64,000 bases of DNA from the NCBI GenBank assembly GCA_022841625.1, contig JALHRD010000003.1, positions 144,309-208,308 on the forward strand, read 5' to 3'. Source of the DNA: Xanthobacteraceae bacterium (lineage in GTDB: Bacteria; Pseudomonadota; Alphaproteobacteria; Rhizobiales; Xanthobacteraceae). A program made the position numbers and the translations under genes. The first letter of the stretch is position 1. Every line of letters starts with the position of its first letter. The notes beneath the pieces were generated by a model, which ran no database searches, was not told the origin of the DNA, and saw only the letters and a program-made list of their open reading frames with translations. Of this stretch, positions 1 to 6,944 are shown piece by piece.

Positions 1-1446
1 GGCGGTCGGATGCTGCGCCGCCGCTTGATAGTGCGTGCGCGCCTCGGCATTGCGGCCCTGCGCCTCGTGCGCGCGGCCTTGCCAATAATGCGCGCGGGCG
101 AGCGTGATTGTGTGATTGGTGCCGTCGGGGATGCGGGCGAAATGCGTGAGCGCGGTCGCGGGGTCGTTGAGGAAACGCAGCGCAATCCAGCCGGCGGTGA
201 ATTGATGTTCGGCGCGGTAGTTCTCGCGCTTCGGCGGCGTTGCGTCGCGGGCGATGCGGTAGGCTTTGGCTGGCTCGCCCAGGTCCAGCATCTTGCGCGC
301 CGAAAGCCGGCGTTCGATCCACCATTGATCGGTATCGATCGCCTGTGAAGGGTCGCGCGGCGCCGAGAGGATCAGATCGCCGGCTTCGGCGGGTCGGTCG
401 GCGCGCCGCAGCCATTGCGCCAGACTGAAGGTGTAGCCGAGATCGCGCCGCGCCGCGGTTGGCACGGCGTCGAGCGCAGCCTTGGCATTGCCGGCCTTCT
501 TGAACACCGCGATGCGCGCCTTGGCGATCGCCGGTGCGTTGCCGCCGGCGCGACTGGCGCTGCGTAGCGCGCCATCGGCATCCTCCGCATAAAGCCGCAT
601 GTCCATGCGCGCTTTGTGGTCATCGGCCGTGAGTAGCCCGCCGAAAGTCTCGATCGCCCGCGCCTCGACATCAGCCCCCAGCGATTCATGGCGCCAGGCG
701 TCGCGCAGCAGCGTTTGCGCGCCGGCGCGATCGCCCTGCGCGAGGAGCGCGCGCGCCAGTGTGAACTGGCCTCTGGCCGAAAGCGGCGCCTGCTTGGCAA
801 AATAGGCGCGGATTTGGCCATGGTCCGGTTGTTCGGTCCACATCATCGCTTCGGCGCGCCGGCGCAGCATGCCGACGCTCGGCCAAGTCGGATTGGCACC
901 AATGAAGGCAAGGTAGCGCGAAGAGCTGACGCCATTGTTGTCGCTGCGCAGAATCGCCCACTCGACCAGCTTGCGCGCGACCGGATCCTGGATGTTCTGC
1001 TGAATGCCGGTGGCCTGGCTGGCGCGGCCGGCCCGGGCATGTTCGATCGCTTGTTTGACGGCGGCAATGTCAGTTGCGGATATTCCCGCCGGCGCCGGCT
1101 GCGCCTCGGTCGCTGCGGCGGGCTTGTTGGATGCGGTGGCTTTCCCCTTCTTGTTGTCCTTTTTGGCGGATTCGAGCTTTTTCTCCTTGGACTTTTTTGC
1201 CTCAGGCTTTTTCGCTTCGGATTTGGCCTTGGTGTCCTTCTTGCTCTTGCTGGCTTTGTCTTTGTTCGCCTTGTCCTTAGCTGCGTCCTTAGCTGCGTTC
1301 TTGGCGGCATCCTTGACCGCATCCTTGGCGGCTGCGCCTGCTTTGGCCTTGGCGGCCGGGTTGTCGGACTGCGCGTCAGCGGTCGCTTGCAGTCCAATTG
1401 CTGCAATGCCGGCAATTAGCAGGGCTATCAGCGGTCCTCTGGTCAA
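1..1446 (-). CDS. Soluble lytic murein transglycosylase, N-terminal part (runs off the window)
   Basis: The minus-strand frame stays open from a TTG at 1446 to the window edge, giving 482 codons. Residues 1-25 form a signal peptide (TRGPLIALLIAGIAAIGL, then ADA). Residues about 26-110 are a low-complexity Ala/Lys-rich spacer with repeated AKDAAKD-like units. The rest resembles the helical superhelix (U domain) of Slt70-type enzymes, including ARAHYWQGRAAEA near the cut. The catalytic SLT domain with its Glu must lie outside the window. Slt enzymes cleave peptidoglycan glycan strands in the periplasm to 1,6-anhydro ends. TTG is chosen because a stop lies upstream in frame and no ATG or GTG precedes the signal peptide; GGGGAG and AGGGA stand just before it. 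The Lys-rich spacer is unusual and may bind the cell wall. Confidence 0.8.
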   Translation of the reverse strand, partial: MTRGPLIALLIAGIAAIGLQATADAQSDNPAAKAKAGAAAKDAVKDAAKNAAKDAAKDKANKDKASKSKKDTKAKSEAKKPEAKKSKEKKLESAKKDNKKGKATASNKPAAATEAQPAPAGISATDIAAVKQAIEHARAGRASQATGIQQNIQDPVARKLVEWAILRSDNNGVSSSRYLAFIGANPTWPSVGMLRRRAEAMMWTEQPDHGQIRAYFAKQAPLSARGQFTLARALLAQGDRAGAQTLLRDAWRHESLGADVEARAIETFGGLLTADDHKARMDMRLYAEDADGALRSASRAGGNAPAIAKARIAVFKKAGNAKAALDAVPTAARRDLGYTFSLAQWLRRADRPAEAGDLILSAPRDPSQAIDTDQWWIERRLSARKMLDLGEPAKAYRIARDATPPKRENYRAEHQFTAGWIALRFLNDPATALTHFARIPDGTNHTITLARAHYWQGRAHEAQGRNAEARTHYQAAAQHPTA

Positions 1447-1686
1447 AGTCCCTATTCTCCCCGCAACGCGGCGAAGGTCGCGCTACCGCTGAGTGTCTTC
1501 GATTGATAAGATTGATAAAGCACTAATCCGCCGAGGCCACGACCATAGCCTCGACCGCGGCGAAAGCGGGGCGGGACGACGGTTCTCACCGGCTTTCGTT
1601 GTCGCAGCCGAGGGTTTATCAAGGGGGCCGAGGCCGATGATCGACCGAGCGGCGGACCTACCCCGGGGGTATCCGCGGGGCAGGGG

Positions 1687-1744
1687 CTAATGCCGCCGAT
1701 TTGAAGTTCCTGCTGCGGAACCTAAAGTCGAAAAATGGCATTAG
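1687..1744. repeat. Degenerate CTA...TAG hairpin element
   Basis: The left arm CTAATGCC pairs with the right arm GGCATTAG, and the inner GAAGTTCC pairs with GGAACCT around a short TGCT loop. The ends (CTA/TAG) and the inner GAAGTTC core match the better-preserved hairpins at 3230-3559, so this is read as an older, eroded family member. Confidence 0.5.
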
Positions 1745-1756
1745 ATTCAGAGAGTT

Positions 1757-1833
1757 GTTAGCGCCCTTTGGTTTTCGAAGTTCATGCTGGTAATTACTAT
1801 AATGGTTCACGAGTTTCGGAAACGGGGCACTGG
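1757..1833. repeat. Degenerate hairpin element in the dapA leader
   Basis: The left arm TTAGCGCCC with the inner TTTTCGAAGTTCATG pairs imperfectly with the right arm GAGTTTCGGAAACGGGGCACTGG. It sits directly before the dapA ribosome-binding site (AGAGG at 1836-1840), so it lies in the dapA 5' leader or promoter. Pairing is incomplete and family membership is inferred from the GAAGTTC core. Confidence 0.45.
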
Positions 1834-1848
1834 CCAGAGGATCCGTTT

Positions 1849-2739
1849 ATGACCGCCAAGACGCGCTTTCGAGGATCGTTTACGGCGCTGGTCACCCCGT
1901 TCAAGAACGGCGGGCTCGATGAGGCCGGTTTCCGTGGGCTGGTGGATTGGCAGATCGCTGAGGGCACCAATGGGTTGGTGCCGGTTGGTACCACCGGCGA
2001 AAGTCCGACGCTCGATCACGACGAACATAAGCGGGTGGTGGAATGGTGTGTCGATCAGGCCAAGGGCCGGGTTCCTGTGGTCGCGGGCGCGGGGTCGAAT
2101 TCGACCGCGGAGGCGATTGAACTGTCGCGGCATGCCGAAAAGGCCGGCGCGAGCGCGGTCCTGATTGTGACGCCTTATTACAACAAGCCGACCCAGGACG
2201 GACTCTACAGTCACTTCAAGGCGATCAATGATGCCATCGGCATACCGATCATCATTTATAACATTCCCGCGCGCTCGGTGGTCGACATGTCGGTCGAGAC
2301 CATGACGCGGCTGTTCGAGCTGAAGAATATCGCCGGCGTCAAAGACGCGACCGCCAACATGGTGCGGGTCTCGCAGCAGCGCGCCGCCATGGGCGTGGAG
2401 TTCAACCAGCTTTCGGGCGAAGACGCGACCGCGCTCGGTTTCATGGCGCATGGCGGCCACGGCTGCATTTCGGTGACATCGAATGTGGCGCCGCGGTTGT
2501 GCGCTGATTTCCAAGTCGCGTGCTTGCGCGGCGACTATTCCGCAGCGTTGCAAATTCAGGACAAGTTGATGCCGTTGCATAACGCATTGTTTGTCGAAAC
2601 CAATCCGTCGCCCGCCAAATATGCCCTGTCGTTGCTGGGGCGATGTTCGGACGGTGTCCGCCTGCCGCTGGTTACCGTTGCCGACAAGACCAAAGCCGCG
2701 GTGCATGATGCCATGGTGCATGCCGGGCTGATCAATTAA
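1849..2739 (+). CDS. dapA: 4-hydroxy-tetrahydrodipicolinate synthase
   Basis: This 296-residue cytoplasmic TIM-barrel lyase condenses pyruvate with aspartate semialdehyde in the first committed step of lysine and diaminopimelate synthesis. The motif GTTGESPTL at 47-55 holds the Thr pair of the proton relay. Tyr137 (YNIPAR), Arg142 and the Schiff-base Lys165 (GVKDAT) are all present, and the length is normal. The ATG at 1849 is preferred over an upstream in-frame codon at 1768 because AGAGG lies 8 bases before it and the family alignment begins here ([14 protein letters not shown]). The leader before it is occupied by a hairpin repeat. Confidence 0.95.
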   Translation: MTAKTRFRGSFTALVTPFKNGGLDEAGFRGLVDWQIAEGTNGLVPVGTTGESPTLDHDEHKRVVEWCVDQAKGRVPVVAGAGSNSTAEAIELSRHAEKAGASAVLIVTPYYNKPTQDGLYSHFKAINDAIGIPIIIYNIPARSVVDMSVETMTRLFELKNIAGVKDATANMVRVSQQRAAMGVEFNQLSGEDATALGFMAHGGHGCISVTSNVAPRLCADFQVACLRGDYSAALQIQDKLMPLHNALFVETNPSPAKYALSLLGRCSDGVRLPLVTVADKTKAAVHDAMVHAGLIN

Positions 2740-2799
2740 CGTTGCGGTCAAGGGCGGGATTCCGCCGAGAGCGTGTCAGTCGAAAAAAGGGGGATAACA

Positions 2800-3222
2800 A
2801 TGTTGGACGATTTCAAGAAATTCGCGATGCGGGGCAATGTGGTCGATCTCGCGGTCGGCGTCATCATCGGCGCGGCGTTTGGCGCCATCGTCTCGTCGCT
2901 GGTCGCCGACATCATCATGCCGATCATCGGCGCGGTGACCGGCGGCGTCGATTTCTCGAACTATTTCGTCAAGCTGTCATCCAAGGTCACGGCCGATAGC
3001 TTGGTGGAGGCGAGAAAGCAGGGCGCGGTGTTGGCCTGGGGCAATTTTGCGACCATTGTCATCAACTTTGTGATTATCGCGTTTGTCCTGTTCCTGGTGA
3101 TCCGGGCGATTACGCGGATGCAAAAGAAGGCGGAGGAAGCCCCGCCGGCGCCCGCTAAGCCATCGCCGGAGGTCGAACTGCTGACCCAGATCCGCGATAC
3201 GCTGAAGTCGCAGAGCCGGTGA
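2800..3222 (+). CDS. mscL: Large-conductance mechanosensitive channel
   Basis: This 140-residue inner-membrane channel opens under turgor stress to release solutes. The N-terminal amphipathic segment [13 protein letters not shown] leads into TM1 ([20 protein letters not shown]), a periplasmic loop, TM2 (about 75-105, [19 protein letters not shown]) and a charged C-terminal helix with a Pro/Ala linker. All are typical of MscL, and the length is close to the 136 residues of E. coli. The ATG at 2800 has GGGGGA just upstream; an earlier in-frame codon at 2773 would only add a polar extension. Its 3' side runs into a cluster of four long hairpins that could end transcription. Confidence 0.95.
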   Translation: MLDDFKKFAMRGNVVDLAVGVIIGAAFGAIVSSLVADIIMPIIGAVTGGVDFSNYFVKLSSKVTADSLVEARKQGAVLAWGNFATIVINFVIIAFVLFLVIRAITRMQKKAEEAPPAPAKPSPEVELLTQIRDTLKSQSR

Positions 3223-3229
3223 GGTTGCT

Positions 3230-3307
3230 CTAGTGTGGCGGTTCAGAAGTCCGCACCATTCTCGCGGCGAGTCCGAATAGCGGACTTCTGAACCAAAGCC
3301 ACACTAG
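3230..3307. repeat. Long hairpin element, copy a of the 3.2-3.6 kb cluster
   Basis: CTAGTGTGGC pairs perfectly with GCCACACTAG (10 bp). GGTTCAGAAGTCCGC pairs perfectly with GCGGACTTCTGAACC (15 bp). An unpaired AAA sits between the two stems on the right arm, and the apical loop is about 25 bases. It begins 8 bases after the mscL stop. The same architecture, with different stem sequences, is seen in the next three elements. Confidence 0.9.
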
Positions 3308-3320
3308 ACTCAATGAGTTG

Positions 3321-3399
3321 CTAGTGGAGTGGATTTGACATTCGCTACCCACCTGGCAGCGAGCACGCGATGCGAATGTCAAATCCAAAACTCCACTAA
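3321..3399. repeat. Long hairpin element, copy b (repeated at 21401)
   Basis: CTAGTGGAGT pairs with ACTCCACTA, and GGATTTGACATTCGC pairs with GCGAATGTCAAATCC, again with AAA unpaired on the right arm. Together with copy c it forms a 168-base unit that recurs at 21401-21568 with five base differences by eye. Confidence 0.9.
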
Positions 3400-3412
3400 C
3401 AGCCTATACTTG

Positions 3413-3488
3413 CTAGTGGTCCTTTGATTCTAACATTCGCAAAATCGCTCGCGGAAATGGGATGCGAATGTTAGAATTGGACCACTAG
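3413..3488. repeat. Long hairpin element, copy c (repeated at 21493)
   Basis: CTAGTGGTCC pairs with GGACCACTAG, and GATTCTAACATTCGC pairs with GCGAATGTTAGAATT. The unpaired triplet (TTT) lies on the left arm, so this copy is in the opposite orientation to copies a and b. The spacer AGCCTATACTTG between b and c is identical in the second cluster at 21481. Confidence 0.9.
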
Positions 3489-3559
3489 TGTCCTTCGATT
3501 CCGAAGTTCGTAAACGAGGCCGCCGCGAAATGATACGAACTTCGGAATCGGGACACTAA
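3485..3559. repeat. Long hairpin element, copy d
   Basis: CTAGTGTCC pairs with GGACACTA, and GATTCCGAAGTTCG pairs with CGAACTTCGGAATC. An unpaired TTC lies on the left arm. It shares its first CTAG with the last four bases of copy c, so the two elements are fused end to end. It ends 6 bases before the smpB start codon. Confidence 0.85.
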
Positions 3560-3565
3560 GCGGAT

Positions 3566-4039
3566 ATGGCGGCGAAACCGGATCGCAAACTCAAAGTCGT
3601 CGCCGACAACCGCCGGGCGCGCTACAATTATGAGATTGGCGAGACTGTCGAGGCGGGCATTGCGTTGACCGGCACCGAGGTCAAGGCGCTGCGCCAAGGC
3701 AAGGCGACAATCGCCGAATCCTATGCCGATGCCCGCAGCGGCGAGTTCTGGCTCATCAATGCGAACATCCCAGAATATTTGCAGGGCGGGCGCTTCAACC
3801 ACGCCCCGAAGCGGCCGCGCAAGCTGCTGTTGCACAAGCGCCAGATCGAGAAGCTCGCGGGCGCGGTCGATCGCGAAGGCATGACCATCGTGCCACTCAA
3901 GCTCTATTTCAATGAGAAGGGGCGGGCGAAACTTGAGATCGCCATTGCGCGCGGCAAGAAGCTGCACGACAAGCGCGAGACCGATCGCAAGCGCTCCTGG
4001 GAACGGGAACGCAGTCGGTTGTTGCGAAGCAAGGGCTAG
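3566..4039 (+). CDS. smpB: SsrA-binding protein SmpB
   Basis: This 157-residue RNA-binding protein delivers tmRNA to stalled ribosomes for trans-translation. The OB-fold core is present (residues about 10-125: [30 protein letters not shown], then [12 protein letters not shown]). So is the basic C-terminal tail [21 protein letters not shown], which acts in the ribosomal mRNA channel. No tmRNA gene is visible nearby. The start lies only 6 bases after the hairpin cluster, so the promoter must lie within or upstream of it. The stop codon TAG is also the first CTAG of the degenerate hairpin at 4036. Confidence 0.96.
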   Translation: MAAKPDRKLKVVADNRRARYNYEIGETVEAGIALTGTEVKALRQGKATIAESYADARSGEFWLINANIPEYLQGGRFNHAPKRPRKLLLHKRQIEKLAGAVDREGMTIVPLKLYFNEKGRAKLEIAIARGKKLHDKRETDRKRSWERERSRLLRSKG

Positions 4040-4109
4040 CGCCGCCGATCTAAAGTTTCTCACTGCCGGCGGCAATTTCGGTTAGGAGCTTCGGAAACGG
4101 GGCATATAG
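4036..4109. repeat. Degenerate hairpin element after smpB
   Basis: CTAGCGCCGCCGATCTAAAG on the left pairs imperfectly with CTTCGGAAACGGGGCATATAG on the right, with CTA/TAG ends as in the intact copies. The element supplies the smpB stop codon and lies just upstream of the peroxiredoxin gene. Confidence 0.4.
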
Positions 4110-4129
4110 CCCAAAAGCGGAGGACAGCG

Positions 4130-4693
4130 ATGGCAACCCTACACGATCCGACCGTATTACCGCCGGACATTCCGGCGCCGCAGGATGACGGGGCGACGCG
4201 GCACCTTGCCGGAATGAAGTTGCCGGCGCTGCCGCTTGCGGCTACCGATGGATCGATCGTTGATCTCGCTGCATTGCGCGGGCGCACCGTAGTCTATGTC
4301 TACCCCCGGACCGGCCGTCCCGGCGTCAATTTGCCCGACGGCTGGGATGCGATTCCCGGCGCGCGCGGCTGCACCCCGCAATCATGCTCGTTCCGCGACC
4401 ATTTCGCCGAACTTAAGCAGTTGGGAGTGGCGCAGGTGTTCGGATTGTCGACGCAGGACAGCGACTACCAGCGTGAGGCGGTCGAGCGCCTGCATCTGCC
4501 ATTTCCAGTTTTGTCCGATGCCAATTTTACGCTGACGCGGGCGCTGAAATTGCCGACCTTCGCGGTTGCCGGCATGACGCTACTCAAGCGCATGGTGTTT
4601 GTGATCGACGACGGCGTCATGATCAAAGTGTTCTATCCGGTGTTTCCGCCGGACAAGAGCGCCGAGGAGGTCATCACTTGGCTGCGCGCATGA
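4130..4693 (+). CDS. BCP-type peroxiredoxin (AhpC/TSA family)
   Basis: This 187-residue thioredoxin-fold protein is predicted to reduce peroxides using a cysteine pair. GCTPQSCSFRDHF places Cys81 at the peroxidatic position and Cys86 five residues on, the spacing used as the resolving pair in atypical 2-Cys BCP enzymes. No export signal is seen, so it should be cytoplasmic. AGCGGAGGACAGCG precedes the ATG. The family core (VVYVYPRTGRPG, then GLSTQD, FPVLSDANF) is intact, but the loop between the TGRPG turn and the cysteines is longer than in E. coli BCP. The physiological reductant is unknown. Confidence 0.85.
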   Translation: MATLHDPTVLPPDIPAPQDDGATRHLAGMKLPALPLAATDGSIVDLAALRGRTVVYVYPRTGRPGVNLPDGWDAIPGARGCTPQSCSFRDHFAELKQLGVAQVFGLSTQDSDYQREAVERLHLPFPVLSDANFTLTRALKLPTFAVAGMTLLKRMVFVIDDGVMIKVFYPVFPPDKSAEEVITWLRA

Positions 4694-4720
4694 CCTCATG
4701 CCGCGGATCGCGGATTGGCA

Positions 4721-5365
4721 TCAGGCAGCATCGAGATATGCACGAACCGCGCTGAAGACATCGCGGAACATCTGTGGCGTCAATACGCCGGTGTTGGTGT
4801 TGTAGCGCGAGCAGTGATAGCTGCTGAACAGCGTGATCGAGCCGATCTCAGCCTTATGGCCGTGGCCGAACGGCGCCGCCGCGCGCTTTGCACCAAGCGT
4901 CGTCACAGTGCTGTCATGGGCAATGCGGCCGAGCGCAACGATGGCGCGCAAGTTGGGCATCTCGGCAATCGCGGCATTGAGGAACGGGCGGCAAGTCGCG
5001 ATCTCAGCGCCGGTAGGCTTGTTCTCCGGCGGGACGCAACCCACGGCATTCGCAATGCGCGCATCGACCAAGGTTAGTCCATCGTCGGTGCGGGCCTGGT
5101 AGGAACCGCGGGCGAAACCGAACTGGCTCAGCGTTTTATAAAGCAGGTCGCCGGCAAAATCGCCGGTGAATGGCCGGCCGGTGCGATTGGCGCCCTGCAT
5201 GCCTGGCGCCAGTCCGACAATGAGCAGCCGCGCGGACGGCGATCCAAACGACGGCACGGGCGCGTTGAACCAGTCCGGATGCTGGTCCCGCAAGGTATTG
5301 CGGAATCCCTGCAAGCGGGGGCAGAGCGGGCAATCGCGACTGGGCGTTGATGACGCGCCGGACAT
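4721..5365 (-). CDS. Family 5 uracil-DNA glycosylase (UdgB type)
   Basis: This 214-residue DNA repair enzyme removes uracil and other deaminated bases. The N-terminal CPLCP at 12-16 and later single cysteines (NAVGCVPP, IATCRPF) match the four-cysteine Fe-S site of this class. The active-site motif GLAPGMQGANRTGRPFTGD and the later SYHCSRYNTNTG are those of family 5, which replaces the usual His-Pro-Ser by variants; here a Cys stands where Pro is common. The ATG at 5365 lies 17 bases after the stop of the NYN gene and begins at the conserved domain; a longer frame upstream overlaps that gene and is not credible. The two genes are likely cotranscribed. Confidence 0.88.
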   Translation of the reverse strand: MSGASSTPSRDCPLCPRLQGFRNTLRDQHPDWFNAPVPSFGSPSARLLIVGLAPGMQGANRTGRPFTGDFAGDLLYKTLSQFGFARGSYQARTDDGLTLVDARIANAVGCVPPENKPTGAEIATCRPFLNAAIAEMPNLRAIVALGRIAHDSTVTTLGAKRAAAPFGHGHKAEIGSITLFSSYHCSRYNTNTGVLTPQMFRDVFSAVRAYLDAA

Positions 5366-5384
5366 TGAAGCCTCGCGCGTTCGA

Positions 5385-6065
5385 TCAATCCTCGAAGTCG
5401 TCGTCGGCAGCGCCGACTCGCGGCGGCGCGGTGCTGCGCTGCAGGAATTGTGGCGTGTGACGCGGTTCACGTGATTCGCGGGGTTCACGCTGCGGCCGCT
5501 CGGATGGATCGCGCCCAATCTTTGACTGCAGTTCAATGATATCCGTAAAAACATCGGCCTGCCGGCGAAGCTCGTCGGCAATCATCGGTGGCTGGGTCGA
5601 GATCGTTGAAATCACCGTAACCCGCACGCCGCGGCGCTGCACGGCTTCAACCAGGGAGCGAAAATCGCCATCGCCTGAAAACAGCACCATGTGATCGATA
5701 TGGTTGGCCAGTTCCATGGCGTTGACCGCCAATTCGATGTCCATGTTGCCTTTGACTTTGCGGCGACCGGTCTGATCGACGAATTCCTTCGTTGGCTTGG
5801 TCACGACGGTGTAGCCGTTGTAGTCGAGCCAGTCGATCAATGGTCGGATCGAGGAATATTCCTGATCCTCAATTACCGCGGTGTAGTAAAACGCGCGCAA
5901 GAGGTTGCCGCGGGAGTGAAATTCGCGCAGCAGGCGCTTATAATCGATATCGAATCCCAGCGATTTGGCGGTGGCGTATAAATTGGCGCCGTCGATAAAA
6001 AGCGCGATTTTTTCGTTGGTGGTACCCAGGCGTTCCGGATGCGCGGCCATTTTTCTTTCGCTCAT
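5385..6065 (-). CDS. NYN domain (LabA/DUF88-like) protein
   Basis: This is a cytoplasmic protein of about 226 residues with a PIN-like NYN domain. It shows ALFIDGANLY near the start, the acidic GNMDIELAVNAM and SGDGDFRSLV, which are the metal-binding acidic positions of this predicted RNase fold. The last 55 residues are a disordered Arg/Glu/Pro tail ending in acidic DDDFED. The start at 6065 (MSERKMAAHPE) is favoured over a longer in-frame start at 6152; ATG 6050 is another option with GAAAGAAA in front. Substrate is unknown; family members are proposed RNases. It leads a two-gene unit with the uracil-DNA glycosylase. Confidence 0.8.
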   Translation of the reverse strand: MSERKMAAHPERLGTTNEKIALFIDGANLYATAKSLGFDIDYKRLLREFHSRGNLLRAFYYTAVIEDQEYSSIRPLIDWLDYNGYTVVTKPTKEFVDQTGRRKVKGNMDIELAVNAMELANHIDHMVLFSGDGDFRSLVEAVQRRGVRVTVISTISTQPPMIADELRRQADVFTDIIELQSKIGRDPSERPQREPRESREPRHTPQFLQRSTAPPRVGAADDDFED

Positions 6066-6392
6066 GCAATCAATTATCGGGGTCGATTTGACCGTCCTGC
6101 CGTTAACTTGCGGCAGGGATAGAAATGCCGAATCGACGTTAACGGGAGCCAATGACCGCTTGCGGCGAAATCATGGCCGCGCACTTTGGTCACATACGCC
6201 ATGCGGTCGAGAAAAATGCCCACATGCCGGTCCCCGCGCCTTGCCTAACAGAGGACGGCCCGGCCCGCCAAGGCAAAAATGCTAACCTTTAGTTCAAGAG
6301 GTCGTGGGGCCAAGATTTGGCTTGCACTTAATGGCCTGGGCGGATACCTAACCTCATCATTTATACCTCAATTCCATTGCAGGAGCAGCCAG
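6066..6392. other. Divergent intergenic region between the NYN gene and rpoZ
   Basis: These 327 bases must carry the promoters for both divergent genes. The portion near rpoZ is richer in A/T (TTATACCTCAATTCC). No hairpin of the local repeat family, RNA gene or reliable operator was found. Confidence 0.4.
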
Positions 6393-6785
6393 ATGGCGCG
6401 CGTTACCGTCGAAGACTGCATCGACAAAGTTGAGAACCGGTTTGACCTTGTGCTGCTCGCCAGTCACCGCGCGCGGATGGTTTCGTCCGGCGCGCCGATT
6501 ACGGTTGAGCGCGATAACGACAAGAACCCGGTTGTGGCGCTGCGTGAGATCGCCGACCTGACGGTTTCGCCGGACGATCTTCGCGAGGAGTTGGTTCATT
6601 CCCTCCAGAAATACGTCGAGGTCGACGAGCCGGAGCCTTCCACGGTTCCACTGATCGGCACCCCGTCGAGCACGGTCGACGCGGACGACACCGAAGTAAC
6701 GGTGGATCGGATGACCGAGGAAGAGTTGCTGAAGGGTCTCGAAGGGCTTGCTCCCCCGGAGGAACAGCCCGAGGAAGACGAATAA
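6393..6785 (+). CDS. rpoZ: RNA polymerase omega subunit
   Basis: This 130-residue subunit helps assemble and stabilise RNA polymerase and forms part of a ppGpp-binding site. The conserved N-terminus [20 protein letters not shown], followed by LLASHRAR, is diagnostic. The C-terminal third is acidic ([10 protein letters not shown], then EEQPEEDE), as is common in alphaproteobacteria. The start at 6393 has AGGAG at 6381-6385; a longer upstream frame is rejected. It lies 159 bases before the RelA/SpoT gene, the classic rpoZ-spoT neighbourhood that links omega with the alarmone. Confidence 0.95.
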   Translation: MARVTVEDCIDKVENRFDLVLLASHRARMVSSGAPITVERDNDKNPVVALREIADLTVSPDDLREELVHSLQKYVEVDEPEPSTVPLIGTPSSTVDADDTEVTVDRMTEEELLKGLEGLAPPEEQPEEDE

Positions 6786-6944
6786 GCCCTGCCGCCGGCG
6801 GCTGCTGGGCCGTTGGGGCTTGCTCCAGAACCCTATTGGGCCGCCAAACGAGGCCAGCCACGACTTGTGGCGTGCGGGAATCATGATGATATCCTAGGGT
6901 TGAGGCCGCGATCATGATCGCCGGTACTTTGGGATTGTCTATCA

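Larger units (their letters stand above)
1447..1848. other. Intergenic region upstream of dapA
   Basis: This 400-base stretch separates the divergent transglycosylase and dapA genes, so it should carry both promoters. Its right half holds two imperfect hairpins of the repeat family seen elsewhere in the window (1687-1744 and 1757-1833). No convincing RNA gene or additional coding frame was seen. The left half (1447-1686) shows nothing recognisable. Confidence 0.5.

Noticed and set aside
1493..1690. Short plus-strand frame between the transglycosylase and dapA
   Set aside because: Low-complexity Arg-rich translation without a start signal; likely promoter DNA.
3230..3559. CRISPR array
   Set aside because: The units are single hairpins with different stems, not short identical repeats with regular unique spacers, and no cas genes are present.
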